64,000 bases of DNA from Telluribacter sp035998675 (GTDB lineage: Bacteria; Bacteroidota; Bacteroidia; Cytophagales; Spirosomataceae). The position numbers and the translations under genes were made by a program. The stretch spans positions 62,001 to 126,000 of the forward strand of contig NZ_DASYHI010000002.1 in the NCBI RefSeq assembly GCF_035998675.1. Reading direction: 5' to 3'. A model generated the notes under the pieces. That model saw only the letters and a list, made by a program, of their open reading frames with translations. It was not told the DNA's origin and made no database searches. This document shows positions 41,903 through 51,053 of the stretch, in pieces (within the stretch, counting starts at the first letter, position 1; the number at the start of each line of letters is the position of its first letter).

Positions 41903-43882
41903 ATGTCTCAGCATGTACCCGTACAACCGCTCTGGAAGCCCAGAGGTTCCTTTATAGAGCAGTCTAATCTTAAAAAATACATGGACTGGCTCTTCGTAAA
42001 AAAAGGCCTTTACTTTCGTGATTATAACGATCTGTGGGAGTGGTCGGTAACCGATATTGAAGACTTTTGGGAAAGCCTGTGGCAGTACTTTCAGGTAAAG
42101 CCGCACGATATATACCTCGAGGTCCTGCGTCGGCCCAACGAGAATGATATGATAGGGACCCGCTGGTTCTCGCGGTCTACGCTCAACTATGCGGAGCATA
42201 TATTTCGTAACAAAACCAAAGACCGGCCGGCGCTGCTGTTCCAGTCGGAGCGGCACTTACTGACCGAAATTTCGTGGGTTACGCTTGAAGAACAGGTAGC
42301 CGCCGTAGCAGCCTGGCTCCGCAAGCGCGGCGTCAAGCCCGGCGACCGCGTCGCTTCGGTACTTCCCAATATTCCGGAGGCAGTGGTCGCTTTTCTGGCC
42401 ACTAACGCGGTGGGAGCGGTCTGGTCCAGTTGCTCGCCTGACTTCGGGCACGCCAGTGTAGTGGACCGCTTCCGACAAATTGAGCCTAAAGTACTTATTG
42501 CCGCCGACGGCTATACCTATAACGGCAAGTCCTACGACAAAACCTCCTCGCTCCGCGACCTGTTAAATGCCCTGCCCACAGTGGCAGAGCCCGTGCTGGT
42601 CAACTACCTCGACAAAGAAGCCGACCTGGAAGGGGTAACGCTTTGGGACGATATACTGGAAGGGCCAGCCCCCGCCATTGAATTTGAAGCCGTTCCCTTT
42701 GACCATCCCATCTGGGTCTTGTACTCATCGGGTACTACGGGTAAGCCCAAGGCCATTACCCACAGTGTGGGCGGTTGCCTGCTTGAGCACTACAAGGCCC
42801 TGGCTCTTCACCAGAATGTCAAAGCGGGCGACCGCTACTTCTGGTACTCCACTACCGGCTGGATGATGTGGAACTACTCGGTGGCCTCCCTGCTGGTGGG
42901 GGCTACGCTGGTAGTATACGATGGTGCGGTGGCTTATCCCAACCTACAGGTACTCTGGACGCTGGCCGACCGGGCCCGGATTAGTCACTTTGGCGGCGGG
43001 GCGGCCTACTTCATTGCCTGCATGAAAGAAGAGGTACCTATACCTACCGAGCGCCTTCGTCAGCTGCAGACCATCGGTTCTACGGGCTCGCCCCTGATTC
43101 CCGAAGCGTACGAATGGATTTATCAGCACGTAAAAAAAGACGTGTGGCTGATTTCCCTCAGCGGAGGTACCGACGTTTGCAGCGCTTTTGTGGGCGGTTG
43201 TCCCATTATGCCGGTATACGCGGGTGAAATACAGTGCAGGATGCTGGGCTGCAGACTCGAAGCCTACAACGACGAGGGGCAGCCGGTCTTTAATCAATTG
43301 GGCGAAATGGTCATTACGCAACCTATGCCTTCCATGCCCATTTATTTCTGGAACGACCAGGGCAACGAGCGCTACCGGAGCAGCTACTTTGAAATGTACC
43401 CCGGCGTGTGGCGCCACGGTGACTGGATCAAGATTACCTCGCGCGGCTCCGTAATAATTTACGGCCGCTCCGACGCAACCCTCAACCGCGGAGGGGTGCG
43501 CATCGGTACCGCTGAGGTTTATAGCGCCGTCGAAGGCATACCGGAGATCAAAGACAGCCTTATTATCTACCTAGAGCGGGAAGATGGCAGTGGTTATATG
43601 CCTCTATTTGTGGTACCGGCCCCGGGGGTAACTCTTACCGATGAACTCAGGGGGCGTATCAATCATGAACTTCGAACGCAGTTCAGCCCCCGCCATGTAC
43701 CCGATGCTATTCTGGAAATACCGGAAGTACCTTATACAATCAGCGGGAAAAAGCTGGAAGCCCCGGTGAAGAAGATACTCCTGGGGCATGATCCGGCCCG
43801 GGTCGTCAGCCGGGATACCATGCGAAACCCAGAGGTACTGGATGTGTTTGTAGAGATGGCGGGAGAAAAATTTGTTGATTGA
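41903..43882 (+). CDS. Acetoacetyl-CoA synthetase
   Basis: ATP-dependent acyl-CoA ligase of the acetoacetate-CoA ligase group, 659 residues from the ATG at 41903 (a TTG at 41861 is less likely). The N-terminal ACAS_N region is MDWLFVKKGLYFRDYNDLWEWSV, the adenylation motif is YSSGTTGKPKAI, followed by TIGSTGSPLIPEAYEWI and the C-terminal GGVRIGTAEVY and ISGKKLEAPVKK with the catalytic lysine. It activates acetoacetate, linking ketone-body or leucine catabolism to acetyl-CoA; this would fit the methylcrotonyl-CoA carboxylase-like gene at 13.6 kb, but they are not adjacent. Confidence 0.9.
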   Translation: MSQHVPVQPLWKPRGSFIEQSNLKKYMDWLFVKKGLYFRDYNDLWEWSVTDIEDFWESLWQYFQVKPHDIYLEVLRRPNENDMIGTRWFSRSTLNYAEHIFRNKTKDRPALLFQSERHLLTEISWVTLEEQVAAVAAWLRKRGVKPGDRVASVLPNIPEAVVAFLATNAVGAVWSSCSPDFGHASVVDRFRQIEPKVLIAADGYTYNGKSYDKTSSLRDLLNALPTVAEPVLVNYLDKEADLEGVTLWDDILEGPAPAIEFEAVPFDHPIWVLYSSGTTGKPKAITHSVGGCLLEHYKALALHQNVKAGDRYFWYSTTGWMMWNYSVASLLVGATLVVYDGAVAYPNLQVLWTLADRARISHFGGGAAYFIACMKEEVPIPTERLRQLQTIGSTGSPLIPEAYEWIYQHVKKDVWLISLSGGTDVCSAFVGGCPIMPVYAGEIQCRMLGCRLEAYNDEGQPVFNQLGEMVITQPMPSMPIYFWNDQGNERYRSSYFEMYPGVWRHGDWIKITSRGSVIIYGRSDATLNRGGVRIGTAEVYSAVEGIPEIKDSLIIYLEREDGSGYMPLFVVPAPGVTLTDELRGRINHELRTQFSPRHVPDAILEIPEVPYTISGKKLEAPVKKILLGHDPARVVSRDTMRNPEVLDVFVEMAGEKFVD

Positions 43883-43991
43883 ATTTCCGGCCAAAGAGTA
43901 TTTGGGGCTTTTTGCCGGGAAGATCTTATTTTTTCGCAACGAAAACGCCGGAAATCTCGTTAAGAAAAGTAATAAAGGGAAGTTAGTGATT

Positions 43992-45719
43992 ATGACGAAA
44001 GGAAACGAAGATAGCATGAACGAACCTACACCCGGAAAACCGGTTCAGAATTCACGTACTGTAGTACGTTTGCCCATACTCTTAAGTATAACCATGGCGG
44101 CCGGTATGCTGCTGGGCGCTACTTTTTTTAGCGGAGGCAAAAATCTTACAGATTTAGCCAAAGGCTCCGCAAAATTCAGGGAAGTCCTGATGCTCATTGA
44201 GAATAACTACGTGGACTCGGTCAATACTGACCAGTTAGTGGATTATTCCATTGAAAAAATGCTCGAGAAGCTCGACCCCCATACGTCCTACTTCAATGCC
44301 GAGGAAGCTACGGCCGCCCGCTCGCAACTGGAGTCAGGCTTTGACGGAATCGGGGTTGAATTTAACCTATACAATGATACCGTATACGTGGTAACGCCCC
44401 TGAGCGGAGGCCCCTCCGAAACGGCGGGGATTCAAAGCGGCGACCGGCTCCTGAAGGTAAACGGGGAGCAGTTGTCAGGACCTGGTGCGTCCAACGCCAA
44501 GGTATATAAGCTGCTGCGCGGCCGGCGCGGAACGGAGGTAAAAATGGAAATTGGCCGGACCGGGGTGAAAGAAAACCTGGTGTTCAATGTAAAACGTGAC
44601 CGGATTCCAACCTACTCGGTCGATGCCGCCTATATGGTGGATGAGGAAATTGGCTATATTAAGGTAAGCCGGTTCTCGGAAACTACCTACGACGAGTTTA
44701 AAAAGTCGCTTTCTTCTCTGAAAGCCAGTGGTTTGAAAAAGCTGATTATTGACCTGCGGGGCAATCCGGGCGGGTACATGGAGCGGGCTACCAGTATTGC
44801 CGATGAAATGCTCTCCGGAAATAAGCTCCTGGTATATACCGACGGCAAGGATAGCCGATTTGACCGCCAGACCCGCGCTCATGTTACGGGTATGTTTGAA
44901 GAAGGACCGGTGATAGTACTGGTAGACGAAGGAAGTGCTTCGGCCTCCGAGATTGTAGCCGGAGCCCTGCAGGATCACGACCGGGCGCTGGTAGTAGGTC
45001 GCCGTACGTTTGGCAAGGGGCTGGTTCAGATGCCGGTTAAGCTATCGGATGGTTCTGAGCTTCGCCTGACCATTTCGCGCTACTTCACACCGAGTGGCCG
45101 CAGTATTCAGAAGCCCTATGAGCTGGGCAAAGGTGAAGAATACGAGAAAGATATGTCCAAGCGCTTTGAAAGCGGCGAGCTGTTTGTGCAGGATAGTATT
45201 AAGTTTGATCCCAAGCTGCGCTACAAAACCGAAGGCGGACGCGTGGTATACGGCGGGGGAGGTATTATGCCGGACGTATTTGTACCGCGTGACACCAGCA
45301 TGAACAGCAAGTACCTGTTTGAGTTGTACGCCAAGAACATCATCCGCGAGTACGCGCTACGCTATGCCAATACCAACCAGAAGAAACTCGAGAAGATGAA
45401 GTTCAACGAATACCTGACTGGCTTTACGGTAACAGATGCCATGGTTACTGAGCTGGTACAGGATGCTTCCAAATCGGGTATCAAGCCAAACAGCAAAGAA
45501 CTGGCTCAGTCCAGACCGGTTATTGTAGCCCAAACCAAGGCTCTTATTGGCCGCTATATATGGGGGCGTCAGCGTAAGGATGGACTCAGCAACGAAATTT
45601 ACCAGGTCATTAACCCTACCGATAACATCTATCGGGAAGCCCTGCACCAGTTCAGCAAAGCCGAGGCGCTGGAAAGGGGTGATTTCAGTAGCCTGAATCT
45701 GCCCAAGAAAGTAGAGTAA
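43992..45719 (+). CDS. S41 family carboxy-terminal processing protease
   Basis: Periplasmic serine protease of the Ctp/Prc family, about 575 residues from the ATG at 43992; a TTG at 43872 or ATG at 44016 also fit. One N-terminal transmembrane segment (LPILLSITMAAGMLLGATFF) is followed by the S41 N-terminal region (LIENNYVDSVNTDQL, LDPHTSYF), a PDZ domain (VVTPLSGGPSETAGIQSGDRLLKVN), and the catalytic domain with serine in DEGSASASEIVAG and lysine in RTFGKGLVQ. Its last 54 bases are duplicated behind the next gene, at 47245-47298. Confidence 0.9.
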   Translation: MTKGNEDSMNEPTPGKPVQNSRTVVRLPILLSITMAAGMLLGATFFSGGKNLTDLAKGSAKFREVLMLIENNYVDSVNTDQLVDYSIEKMLEKLDPHTSYFNAEEATAARSQLESGFDGIGVEFNLYNDTVYVVTPLSGGPSETAGIQSGDRLLKVNGEQLSGPGASNAKVYKLLRGRRGTEVKMEIGRTGVKENLVFNVKRDRIPTYSVDAAYMVDEEIGYIKVSRFSETTYDEFKKSLSSLKASGLKKLIIDLRGNPGGYMERATSIADEMLSGNKLLVYTDGKDSRFDRQTRAHVTGMFEEGPVIVLVDEGSASASEIVAGALQDHDRALVVGRRTFGKGLVQMPVKLSDGSELRLTISRYFTPSGRSIQKPYELGKGEEYEKDMSKRFESGELFVQDSIKFDPKLRYKTEGGRVVYGGGGIMPDVFVPRDTSMNSKYLFELYAKNIIREYALRYANTNQKKLEKMKFNEYLTGFTVTDAMVTELVQDASKSGIKPNSKELAQSRPVIVAQTKALIGRYIWGRQRKDGLSNEIYQVINPTDNIYREALHQFSKAEALERGDFSSLNLPKKVE

Positions 45720-45778
45720 TATACATGAAAGCGGTTCCGAGTAAGGTAATCCCTTTTCTGTAACTGATTAAGCTTCCA

Positions 45779-45811
45779 ATCCCCGTTGCACATCGTAGCG
45801 GGGATTTTTTT
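45779..45811 (+). terminator. Terminator after the S41 protease gene
   Basis: Seven-bp stem ATCCCCG / CGGGGAT (45779-45785 with 45799-45805), 13-nt loop, T7 run. Confidence 0.75.
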
Positions 45812-45863
45812 GTGACGGTAGAATACCAAAAACAGGTGCTTTTGATGTAAACAAGCGACCTGA

Positions 45864-47240
45864 ATGAAAAAGCTTTCCTGCGTGCTGTGGTTAATACTTC
45901 TCTCTGCCGGAGCTTGGGCTCAGTCGGGTACTCTGCGGCGTCCGAACATTGTATACATCCTGGCCGACGACCTCGGGTACTACGATCTGGGCTGCTATGG
46001 GAATCCCTACAACGAAACACCCCATCTGGATTCGCTGGCCCGGCACGGACTTAGGTTTACGCAGGCGTATTCGGCCAGTCCGGTTTGCTCGCCTTCCCGG
46101 GCCGCTATCCTGACGGGCCGTCACCCGGCGCGGTACAGGCTGACCAACTTTATTGCCGGCAACCGCACGGACGAGGCCTCTCCCGTTAATCCGGCTCCCT
46201 GGAATCCCTTTTTGCCCGCTTCGGCCACTACGCTGTCCGAGTGGATAAAGCCTTTGGGCTATACCTCAGCCATGATCGGTAAATGGCACCTGGGCGGCCA
46301 GGATAGTCTGGCTCCCTGGTCGCAGGGCTTTGATCATACCCGCATGATCGGCCGGAATGGGCTTGACTACTACAACTACGGCATTTTTGAAGATAGTTAT
46401 AAAAAAGAATTCAAAGACGATGGTAGCAAGTACCTGACCGACAAGCTAACCGACTACGCCGTAGAGTTCGTGGAGAATAATGCGCAGAAGCCTTTCTTCC
46501 TGTACCTGGCCTACTCCGCGCCGCACGTCATGCTGGTACCCCGGGGCGACAAACTGCGGAAGTACTTCATGAAATACAACAAGTACGAAGGGAAGTACAA
46601 CCCAAACTACGCCGCTATGGTGGAAAGCATGGATGAAGGTGTAGGCCGCGTAATGCAGGCCTTGCAAAGCAAAGGCCTGCTGGAAAATACGCTCGTTATT
46701 TTTACGTCAGATAACGGCGGTGTGGGACTGGACGAACTAGGCCCTGTGCCTACTTCGATGGAGCCTCTGCGCAAGTGGAAAGGCCACATTTACGAAGGAG
46801 GAGTTCGTATTCCGGCCATAGCTTTCTGGAAAGGAGTCATTACGCCCGGCCAGACGAGCGACCAGTATTTCAGCAACGTAGACTATTTCGCTACCTTCAG
46901 TGAGTTACTTAACCACCCGCTTCCCAAAGTTGAGATGGACAGCCGTAGCCTACTTCCAGTCCTGCTGCGTCCGGGCCAATCGCTGACTGACCGGCCCGTG
47001 TACTGGCATTACCCGCATTTTAGTAATCAGATGGGCCGCCCGGGCGGGGCCGTTCGTTTGGGTGACTTTAAGCTTACCGAAAGCTACGAAACCGGAGAAA
47101 TGGAGCTCTATAACTTACGGGAGGATACCAAAGAAAGCCAGGATCTGTCTGCGGCCCTGCCCGCCAAAAAACAGGAGCTGACCGCGCTACTGAAAAAATG
47201 GCAGAAGCAAGTAGCGGCAAATATGCCCGTCAGGAAATAA
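45864..47240 (+). CDS. Sulfatase, arylsulfatase A-like
   Basis: Exported type I sulfatase of 458 residues with a signal peptide (residues 1-20, ending AWAQ). Metal ligands are in VYILADDLGYYDLGCYG, the formylglycine site is CSPSRAAILTGR (Cys type), and the alkaline-phosphatase-like core has MIGKWHLGG and FTSDNGG. It hydrolyses a sulfate ester, probably on a polysaccharide or glycosaminoglycan-like substrate. It differs clearly from the sulfatase at 17.9 kb. It sits between two copies of the S41 protease gene's 3' end, which suggests insertion. Confidence 0.9.
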   Translation: MKKLSCVLWLILLSAGAWAQSGTLRRPNIVYILADDLGYYDLGCYGNPYNETPHLDSLARHGLRFTQAYSASPVCSPSRAAILTGRHPARYRLTNFIAGNRTDEASPVNPAPWNPFLPASATTLSEWIKPLGYTSAMIGKWHLGGQDSLAPWSQGFDHTRMIGRNGLDYYNYGIFEDSYKKEFKDDGSKYLTDKLTDYAVEFVENNAQKPFFLYLAYSAPHVMLVPRGDKLRKYFMKYNKYEGKYNPNYAAMVESMDEGVGRVMQALQSKGLLENTLVIFTSDNGGVGLDELGPVPTSMEPLRKWKGHIYEGGVRIPAIAFWKGVITPGQTSDQYFSNVDYFATFSELLNHPLPKVEMDSRSLLPVLLRPGQSLTDRPVYWHYPHFSNQMGRPGGAVRLGDFKLTESYETGEMELYNLREDTKESQDLSAALPAKKQELTALLKKWQKQVAANMPVRK

Positions 47241-47244
47241 CCAT

Positions 47245-47298
47245 GCTCTGGAAAGAGGTGATTTCAGTAGCCTGAACCTGCCCAAGAAAGTAGAGTAA
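47245..47298. repeat. Duplicated 3' end of the S41 protease gene
   Basis: Matches 45666-45719, the last 54 bases of the S41 gene including its TAA, at 51 of 54 positions. The reading frame of the fragment is not used by any gene. It directly follows the sulfatase stop. Confidence 0.88.
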
Positions 47299-47314
47299 AT
47301 AGAAAGATTCAGAT

Positions 47315-47350
47315 AAGAAAAGGGCAGCGCGAAAGCGCTGCCCTTTTCTT
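47315..47350. terminator. Strong bidirectional terminator
   Basis: Perfect 16-bp stem (47315-47330 with 47335-47350) with a GAAA tetraloop, A-rich on one side and T-rich on the other, between the convergent sulfatase and SMR genes. If the sulfatase was inserted, this was probably the original terminator of the S41 gene. Confidence 0.9.
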
Positions 47351-47352
47351 GT

Positions 47353-47670
47353 TTAGGAGGCTACCAGCTTCAGACCAACCAACGAGGCTATTAAGGTAGT
47401 AATGAAAAAGATTCTCCAGAAGGCGGCTGGCTCCTGAAAAAGAACAATACCCAGTACCGCCGTACCCACCGCACCGATGCCCGTCCATACCGCGTAGGCT
47501 GTACCCATCGGGATTTGTTGAATGGCTTTATTCAGAAAGTAAAAACTAAGGCTGATACACACTACGAATCCGATACTCCACCTTGGGTTGGTAAAGTTGT
47601 TGGACAGCTTGAGGCAGGTAGTAAACCCTATCTCAAACAGGCCTGCTATTATGAGATAAACCCAGTTCAT
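47353..47670 (-). CDS. SMR-family small exporter (SugE/Gdx-like)
   Basis: Four-helix small multidrug resistance protein of 105 residues (dual-topology dimer). Helix 1 carries the essential glutamate in LIIAGLFEIGF; helix 3 has YAVWTGIGAVGTAVLGIVLF. Gdx-type members export guanidinium, others export quaternary ammonium compounds; the sequence leans to SugE/Gdx but is not decisive. The start is the ATG at 47670; the frame extends to a TTG two codons earlier. It stands alone, adjacent to a strong terminator. Confidence 0.88.
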   Translation of the reverse strand: MNWVYLIIAGLFEIGFTTCLKLSNNFTNPRWSIGFVVCISLSFYFLNKAIQQIPMGTAYAVWTGIGAVGTAVLGIVLFQEPAAFWRIFFITTLIASLVGLKLVAS

Positions 47671-47748
47671 TCGCAAAAAGCTATTACTTAAAAAATGAAT
47701 GCAACCCGATAAACAAAACGGTAAAGGAGGAGTGGGATGTACCAGGTA

Positions 47749-48213
47749 CTACTCCCTCTTTCTTTCAGCAAAGTGGTACACCAGCCCGAAGTGGCTTTTA
47801 AGTACTCCATTGGCCAGGTCATTCCGGACGTAGGGGTTTAGCTCCAGTGCTACCTGAATACGGCGGTCACTGGCAAAAGGGGCCGCGCGTACGCCAACAT
47901 TCAGCGAGTAGCCATCCAGTGTAATAACCTTGGCTTTGGGGTCAACGATCCGGTAGAGCGGGTTCAGCCGGAGGCCGCCTCCCAGGTACCATTGAGCTAC
48001 TTCGCCCCGCCGGATGTTAATAAGTGGCAACAGGTCCAGGTTCAGGCTACTGAACAAGGAGTTGGTTTGCACGCGGGTGTCCAGCCACAGGATTCGCCGG
48101 GGGTTGGTACTGACCGACAACAGGCCGCTCCAGGGATAGTACCCTACCGAAGCCTGCGCCATTATACCGTGGGAAGCAAGTACCAGACAAAGCAGGAGCA
48201 GAGATCGTTTCAT
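47749..48213 (-). CDS. Hypothetical exported protein
   Basis: A 154-residue exported protein with a signal peptide (residues 1-19, ending IMAQ). The mature part has alternating strands (GYYPWSGLLSVST, YLGGGLRLNPLYR, LNVGVRAAPF, FGLVYHFAER) compatible with a small outer-membrane barrel, but I recognise no family. It follows ffh by 66 bp on the same strand beyond a terminator, and lies 79 bp upstream of the SMR gene on that strand. Confidence 0.6.
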   Translation of the reverse strand: MKRSLLLLCLVLASHGIMAQASVGYYPWSGLLSVSTNPRRILWLDTRVQTNSLFSSLNLDLLPLINIRRGEVAQWYLGGGLRLNPLYRIVDPKAKVITLDGYSLNVGVRAAPFASDRRIQVALELNPYVRNDLANGVLKSHFGLVYHFAERKRE

Positions 48214-48228
48214 ATAGATAAAAAGAAA

Positions 48229-48257
48229 ACCTCCAAAGTTGAGGTAACGTTGGAGGT
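48229..48257 (-). terminator. Terminator of ffh
   Basis: Eight-bp stem ACCTCCAA / TTGGAGGT (48229-48236 with 48250-48257); on the minus strand it is followed by TTTTCTTTTT. Confidence 0.75.
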
Positions 48258-48278
48258 CTGTATGGTTAAGAAAGCGAG

Positions 48279-49601
48279 TTAGCGTTTGATCATTTTACCG
48301 ACGCGGCCCGCCGCCTGCATGGTATTCATCTTTTTCATCATCCGGCGCATTTCGTCGAATTGCTTGAGCAGGTTATTGACCTGCTGGATAGAAGTACCAC
48401 TTCCGGTAGCAATCCGTTTTTTGCGACTGCCATCAATAATATCCGGATTCTCCCGCTCCTTCTTGGTCATGGACTGGATAATGGCCTCAATGGGCTTGAA
48501 AGAATCATTATCAATTTCCATGTCTTTCATGGCGTTGCCCATACCCGGAATCATCCCGATCAGGTCTTTGACGTTACCCATTTTCTTGATCTGCTGCAGC
48601 TGCCCCAGGAAGTCGTCAAAATCAAATTTGTTCTGACGCATTTTAGCGTTGATACGCTTGGCTTCGTCTTCGTCAAAGGCCTGCTGCGCGCGCTCCACCA
48701 GGGATATAACGTCACCCATACCCAGGATACGGCTCGCCATCCGGTCGGGGTGAAAGGCGTCGAGGGCTTCCATTTTTTCACCCGTACTGATAAACTTAAT
48801 GGGCTTATCCACGATCTGTCGGATAGACAGAGCCGCTCCACCACGGGAATCACCATCCAGCTTGGTAAGTACCACACCGTCAAAGTTCAGGCGTTCGTTG
48901 AAGGTTCTGGCTGTATTGACCGCGTCCTGCCCGGTCATGGAGTCCACCACAAACAGAATTTCCGTAGGCTTTACGGCTTTCTTGATATTTTCTACCTCCT
49001 GCATCATCACCTCGTCCACCGCCAGACGACCCGCCGTATCCACGATCACGATCTTTTTGCCGGTCTTACGGGCGTGGGCCATAGCATTCTGGGCTATATC
49101 TACCGCGTTTTTGTTTTCCGGTTCGGAATAAACTTCCACGCCAATTTGCTCACCAAGTACCTTAAGCTGCTCAATGGCCGCCGGACGGTAAATATCGCAG
49201 GCGGTCAGGAGTACGTTGCGGCCCTGCTTTTTGAGCATACTGGCCAGCTTGCCGGAGAAGGTAGTCTTACCCGACCCCTGCAGACCAGCGATCAGGATCA
49301 CCGCCGGGTCGCCTTTGATGTTAATACCTTCGGCCTGCCCGCCCATTAGTTCGGTCAGCTCTTCCTGCACAATTTTTACGAACATCTGACCCGGCTCTAC
49401 CGAAATCAGAATCTTGCGGTCCAGCGCCTTCTCTTTGATCCGGTCCGTAATTTCCTTGGCTACTTTGAAGTTTACGTCGGCGTCGACCAGTGCCCGGCGT
49501 ACTTCCTTGGTCGTAGCGGCTACGTTAATATCCGATATGCGGTCCTTTCCTTTTAGGGTACGAAAGGCGTTATTGAGTTTATCCTGTAAGCTTTCAAACA
49601 T
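48279..49601 (-). CDS. ffh: Signal recognition particle protein Ffh
   Basis: SRP54 homologue of 440 residues that targets nascent membrane proteins to the SecYEG translocon together with SRP RNA and FtsY. The N domain comes first, then the G domain with P-loop GLQGSGKTTFSGKL, G3 region VDTAGRLAVDE and G4 LTKLDGDSRGG, then the methionine-rich M domain (MIPGMGNAMKDMEI, MRRMMKKMNTMQAAGRVGKMIKR). It is monocistronic between its own terminator and a divergent GIN-domain gene. A TAACTTTG box at 49687-49694 on the minus strand is a possible promoter element. Confidence 0.97.
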   Translation of the reverse strand: MFESLQDKLNNAFRTLKGKDRISDINVAATTKEVRRALVDADVNFKVAKEITDRIKEKALDRKILISVEPGQMFVKIVQEELTELMGGQAEGINIKGDPAVILIAGLQGSGKTTFSGKLASMLKKQGRNVLLTACDIYRPAAIEQLKVLGEQIGVEVYSEPENKNAVDIAQNAMAHARKTGKKIVIVDTAGRLAVDEVMMQEVENIKKAVKPTEILFVVDSMTGQDAVNTARTFNERLNFDGVVLTKLDGDSRGGAALSIRQIVDKPIKFISTGEKMEALDAFHPDRMASRILGMGDVISLVERAQQAFDEDEAKRINAKMRQNKFDFDDFLGQLQQIKKMGNVKDLIGMIPGMGNAMKDMEIDNDSFKPIEAIIQSMTKKERENPDIIDGSRKKRIATGSGTSIQQVNNLLKQFDEMRRMMKKMNTMQAAGRVGKMIKR

Positions 49602-49686
49602 GGATGTATAATAATAAATCGTCAGTTATTCATTTTAACCCCAACCCCTGACCGATGTTTTTCGACGGCGGGGCTTTTACAATTTA

Positions 49687-49694
49687 CAAAGTTA
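49687..49694 (-). promoter_or_regulatory. Candidate -7 box for ffh
   Basis: TAACTTTG on the minus strand fits TAnnTTTG and lies 86 nt before the ffh ATG; no clear -33 box. Confidence 0.25.
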
Positions 49695-49827
49695 CAAAGA
49701 AAAAAGTCAGGAGCGGAATCTGAGGGGAGCTGTCTGAGTAAGAGGGAAAAAAAAGTAGGCCCCGTGGTGCAACTTCCTGGGAAGAATCAGCATCTACTTC
49801 CTGAAACAAAACCTATACTAATTGCTT

Positions 49828-50544
49828 ATGAAGCGTCACTATATTGTATCATTTGGTATCCTGCTGCTGTTGCTGACTACTACGGCGCAGGCTCAGTGGG
49901 CGGCTATACGGGGCAATGGAACCGTAACAAAGCAGGAACGTACCGTGGGTAATTTCTCACAGGTGCGGGTAGAGCGGGGAATCGACCTCTATATTTCGCA
50001 GGGAGAGGAGGAAAGGCTCACCCTGGAAGCCGATGAAAACCTGCTGGAACATATTACGACCAAAGTACAGGGAAGTACCCTGCTGATTACCCACGACAAA
50101 AACTTCATGCGTACCAAATCCCTGAGAGCTTACCTTACGGTCAGGGCTATTAATAGGCTGGATGCATCGGGTGGTTCGGATGTCTACTCCCAGTCGGTAC
50201 TACGGGCTGAGAAGCTTAGCTGTAACGCCTCGGGCGGCAGTGACCTGAAGCTACAGCTGGACGTAAAGGACCTGCGGGTAACTACCTCCGGGGGCTCCGA
50301 TGCCGACCTGAGTGGTTTGGTAGCTTCGCTGAAGGCCACGGCCACGGGCGGCAGCGATATCAAGGCCAAAGACCTGCGGGGCGACCACATTGTGGTGGTA
50401 GTCTCGGGCGGGTCCGATGCCCACGTTTACGCCGACATGGAATTAAACGCCAGCGCTTCGGGGGGCAGTAGTATTTACTACTACGGAAATCCAAGGAAAC
50501 TAACCACCAGTGCCTCCGGCGGCGGCGATATTGTGAAGCGGTAG
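49828..50544 (+). CDS. Exported GIN-domain (DUF2807) protein
   Basis: A 238-residue exported protein with a signal peptide (residues 1-21, ending AQAQ) and a head GIN domain (DUF2807), a right-handed parallel beta-helix. The repeated turn SGGSD occurs several times (ASGGSDVYSQ, NASGGSDLKLQ, TSGGSDADLSG, TGGSDIKAK, SGGSDAHVY), one per coil. Such proteins are common in Bacteroidota; some may be auto-transporter adhesins or surface proteins, but no enzymatic role is known. It converges with the ABA4-like gene 4 bp away. Start at the ATG; a TTG two codons earlier is possible. Confidence 0.85.
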   Translation: MKRHYIVSFGILLLLLTTTAQAQWAAIRGNGTVTKQERTVGNFSQVRVERGIDLYISQGEEERLTLEADENLLEHITTKVQGSTLLITHDKNFMRTKSLRAYLTVRAINRLDASGGSDVYSQSVLRAEKLSCNASGGSDLKLQLDVKDLRVTTSGGSDADLSGLVASLKATATGGSDIKAKDLRGDHIVVVVSGGSDAHVYADMELNASASGGSSIYYYGNPRKLTTSASGGGDIVKR

Positions 50545-50547
50545 TAC

Positions 50548-50976
50548 TTATACTAAAGCCCGAACTTTTACCAGGCGGATGAGCCAGTACAGCAGCAGAC
50601 CCACCGGCCCCAGCATAAAGCAGAACAAGAGCGGTACTATAATGAGCCAATGCGCAATGCCCCGCTCCTGCGCGTCGCGCAGAACCACGCTCCCAACCAC
50701 CAGGTCAAAGGCCAGGTAGTGAATCCAGCCCGCCAGTATAACGCCGTCGCCACCGTTCTGAAACAGGCCTTTTACGCCCTCAAGCGTTCCGAAAGCGCCG
50801 AAGTCAACCGGGCCGCCGACAAAGAGATAGTAGCCGTATAAAACCGCCAGCAGCACCGGAATAATAAAAGACCTGACAAGCAACTGCGTATAGCGCCAGC
50901 GGGGCGCCACTATCATGAGCAGCCACTGCGGCAGTACCAGCGTACTGGCCAACTGAAAAGCCTGGTCGGGGGTCAT
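50548..50976 (-). CDS. ABA4-like (DUF4281) membrane protein
   Basis: A 142-residue integral membrane protein with four predicted helices; the family hallmark is the AGWIHYLAFDLVVGSVVLRDAQ segment, followed by GIAHWLIIVPLLFCFMLGPVG. DUF4281 relatives in plants (ABA4) act in neoxanthin formation, but bacterial members have no known function. Start at the ATG 50976. It lies alone between the convergent GIN gene and the barrel gene pair. Confidence 0.85.
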   Translation of the reverse strand: MTPDQAFQLASTLVLPQWLLMIVAPRWRYTQLLVRSFIIPVLLAVLYGYYLFVGGPVDFGAFGTLEGVKGLFQNGGDGVILAGWIHYLAFDLVVGSVVLRDAQERGIAHWLIIVPLLFCFMLGPVGLLLYWLIRLVKVRALV

Positions 50977-51053
50977 AGAGGAGGAGGGTTATGTGTGCAG
51001 GAGAAAGGTACCTAAAAAATGGGAGAAAACAGCCTGGATACCTGACTACCTAC

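Noticed and set aside
48360..49349. A 329-codon open frame antisense to ffh.
   Set aside because: It lies wholly inside the well conserved ffh gene and its translation is unlike any protein I know.
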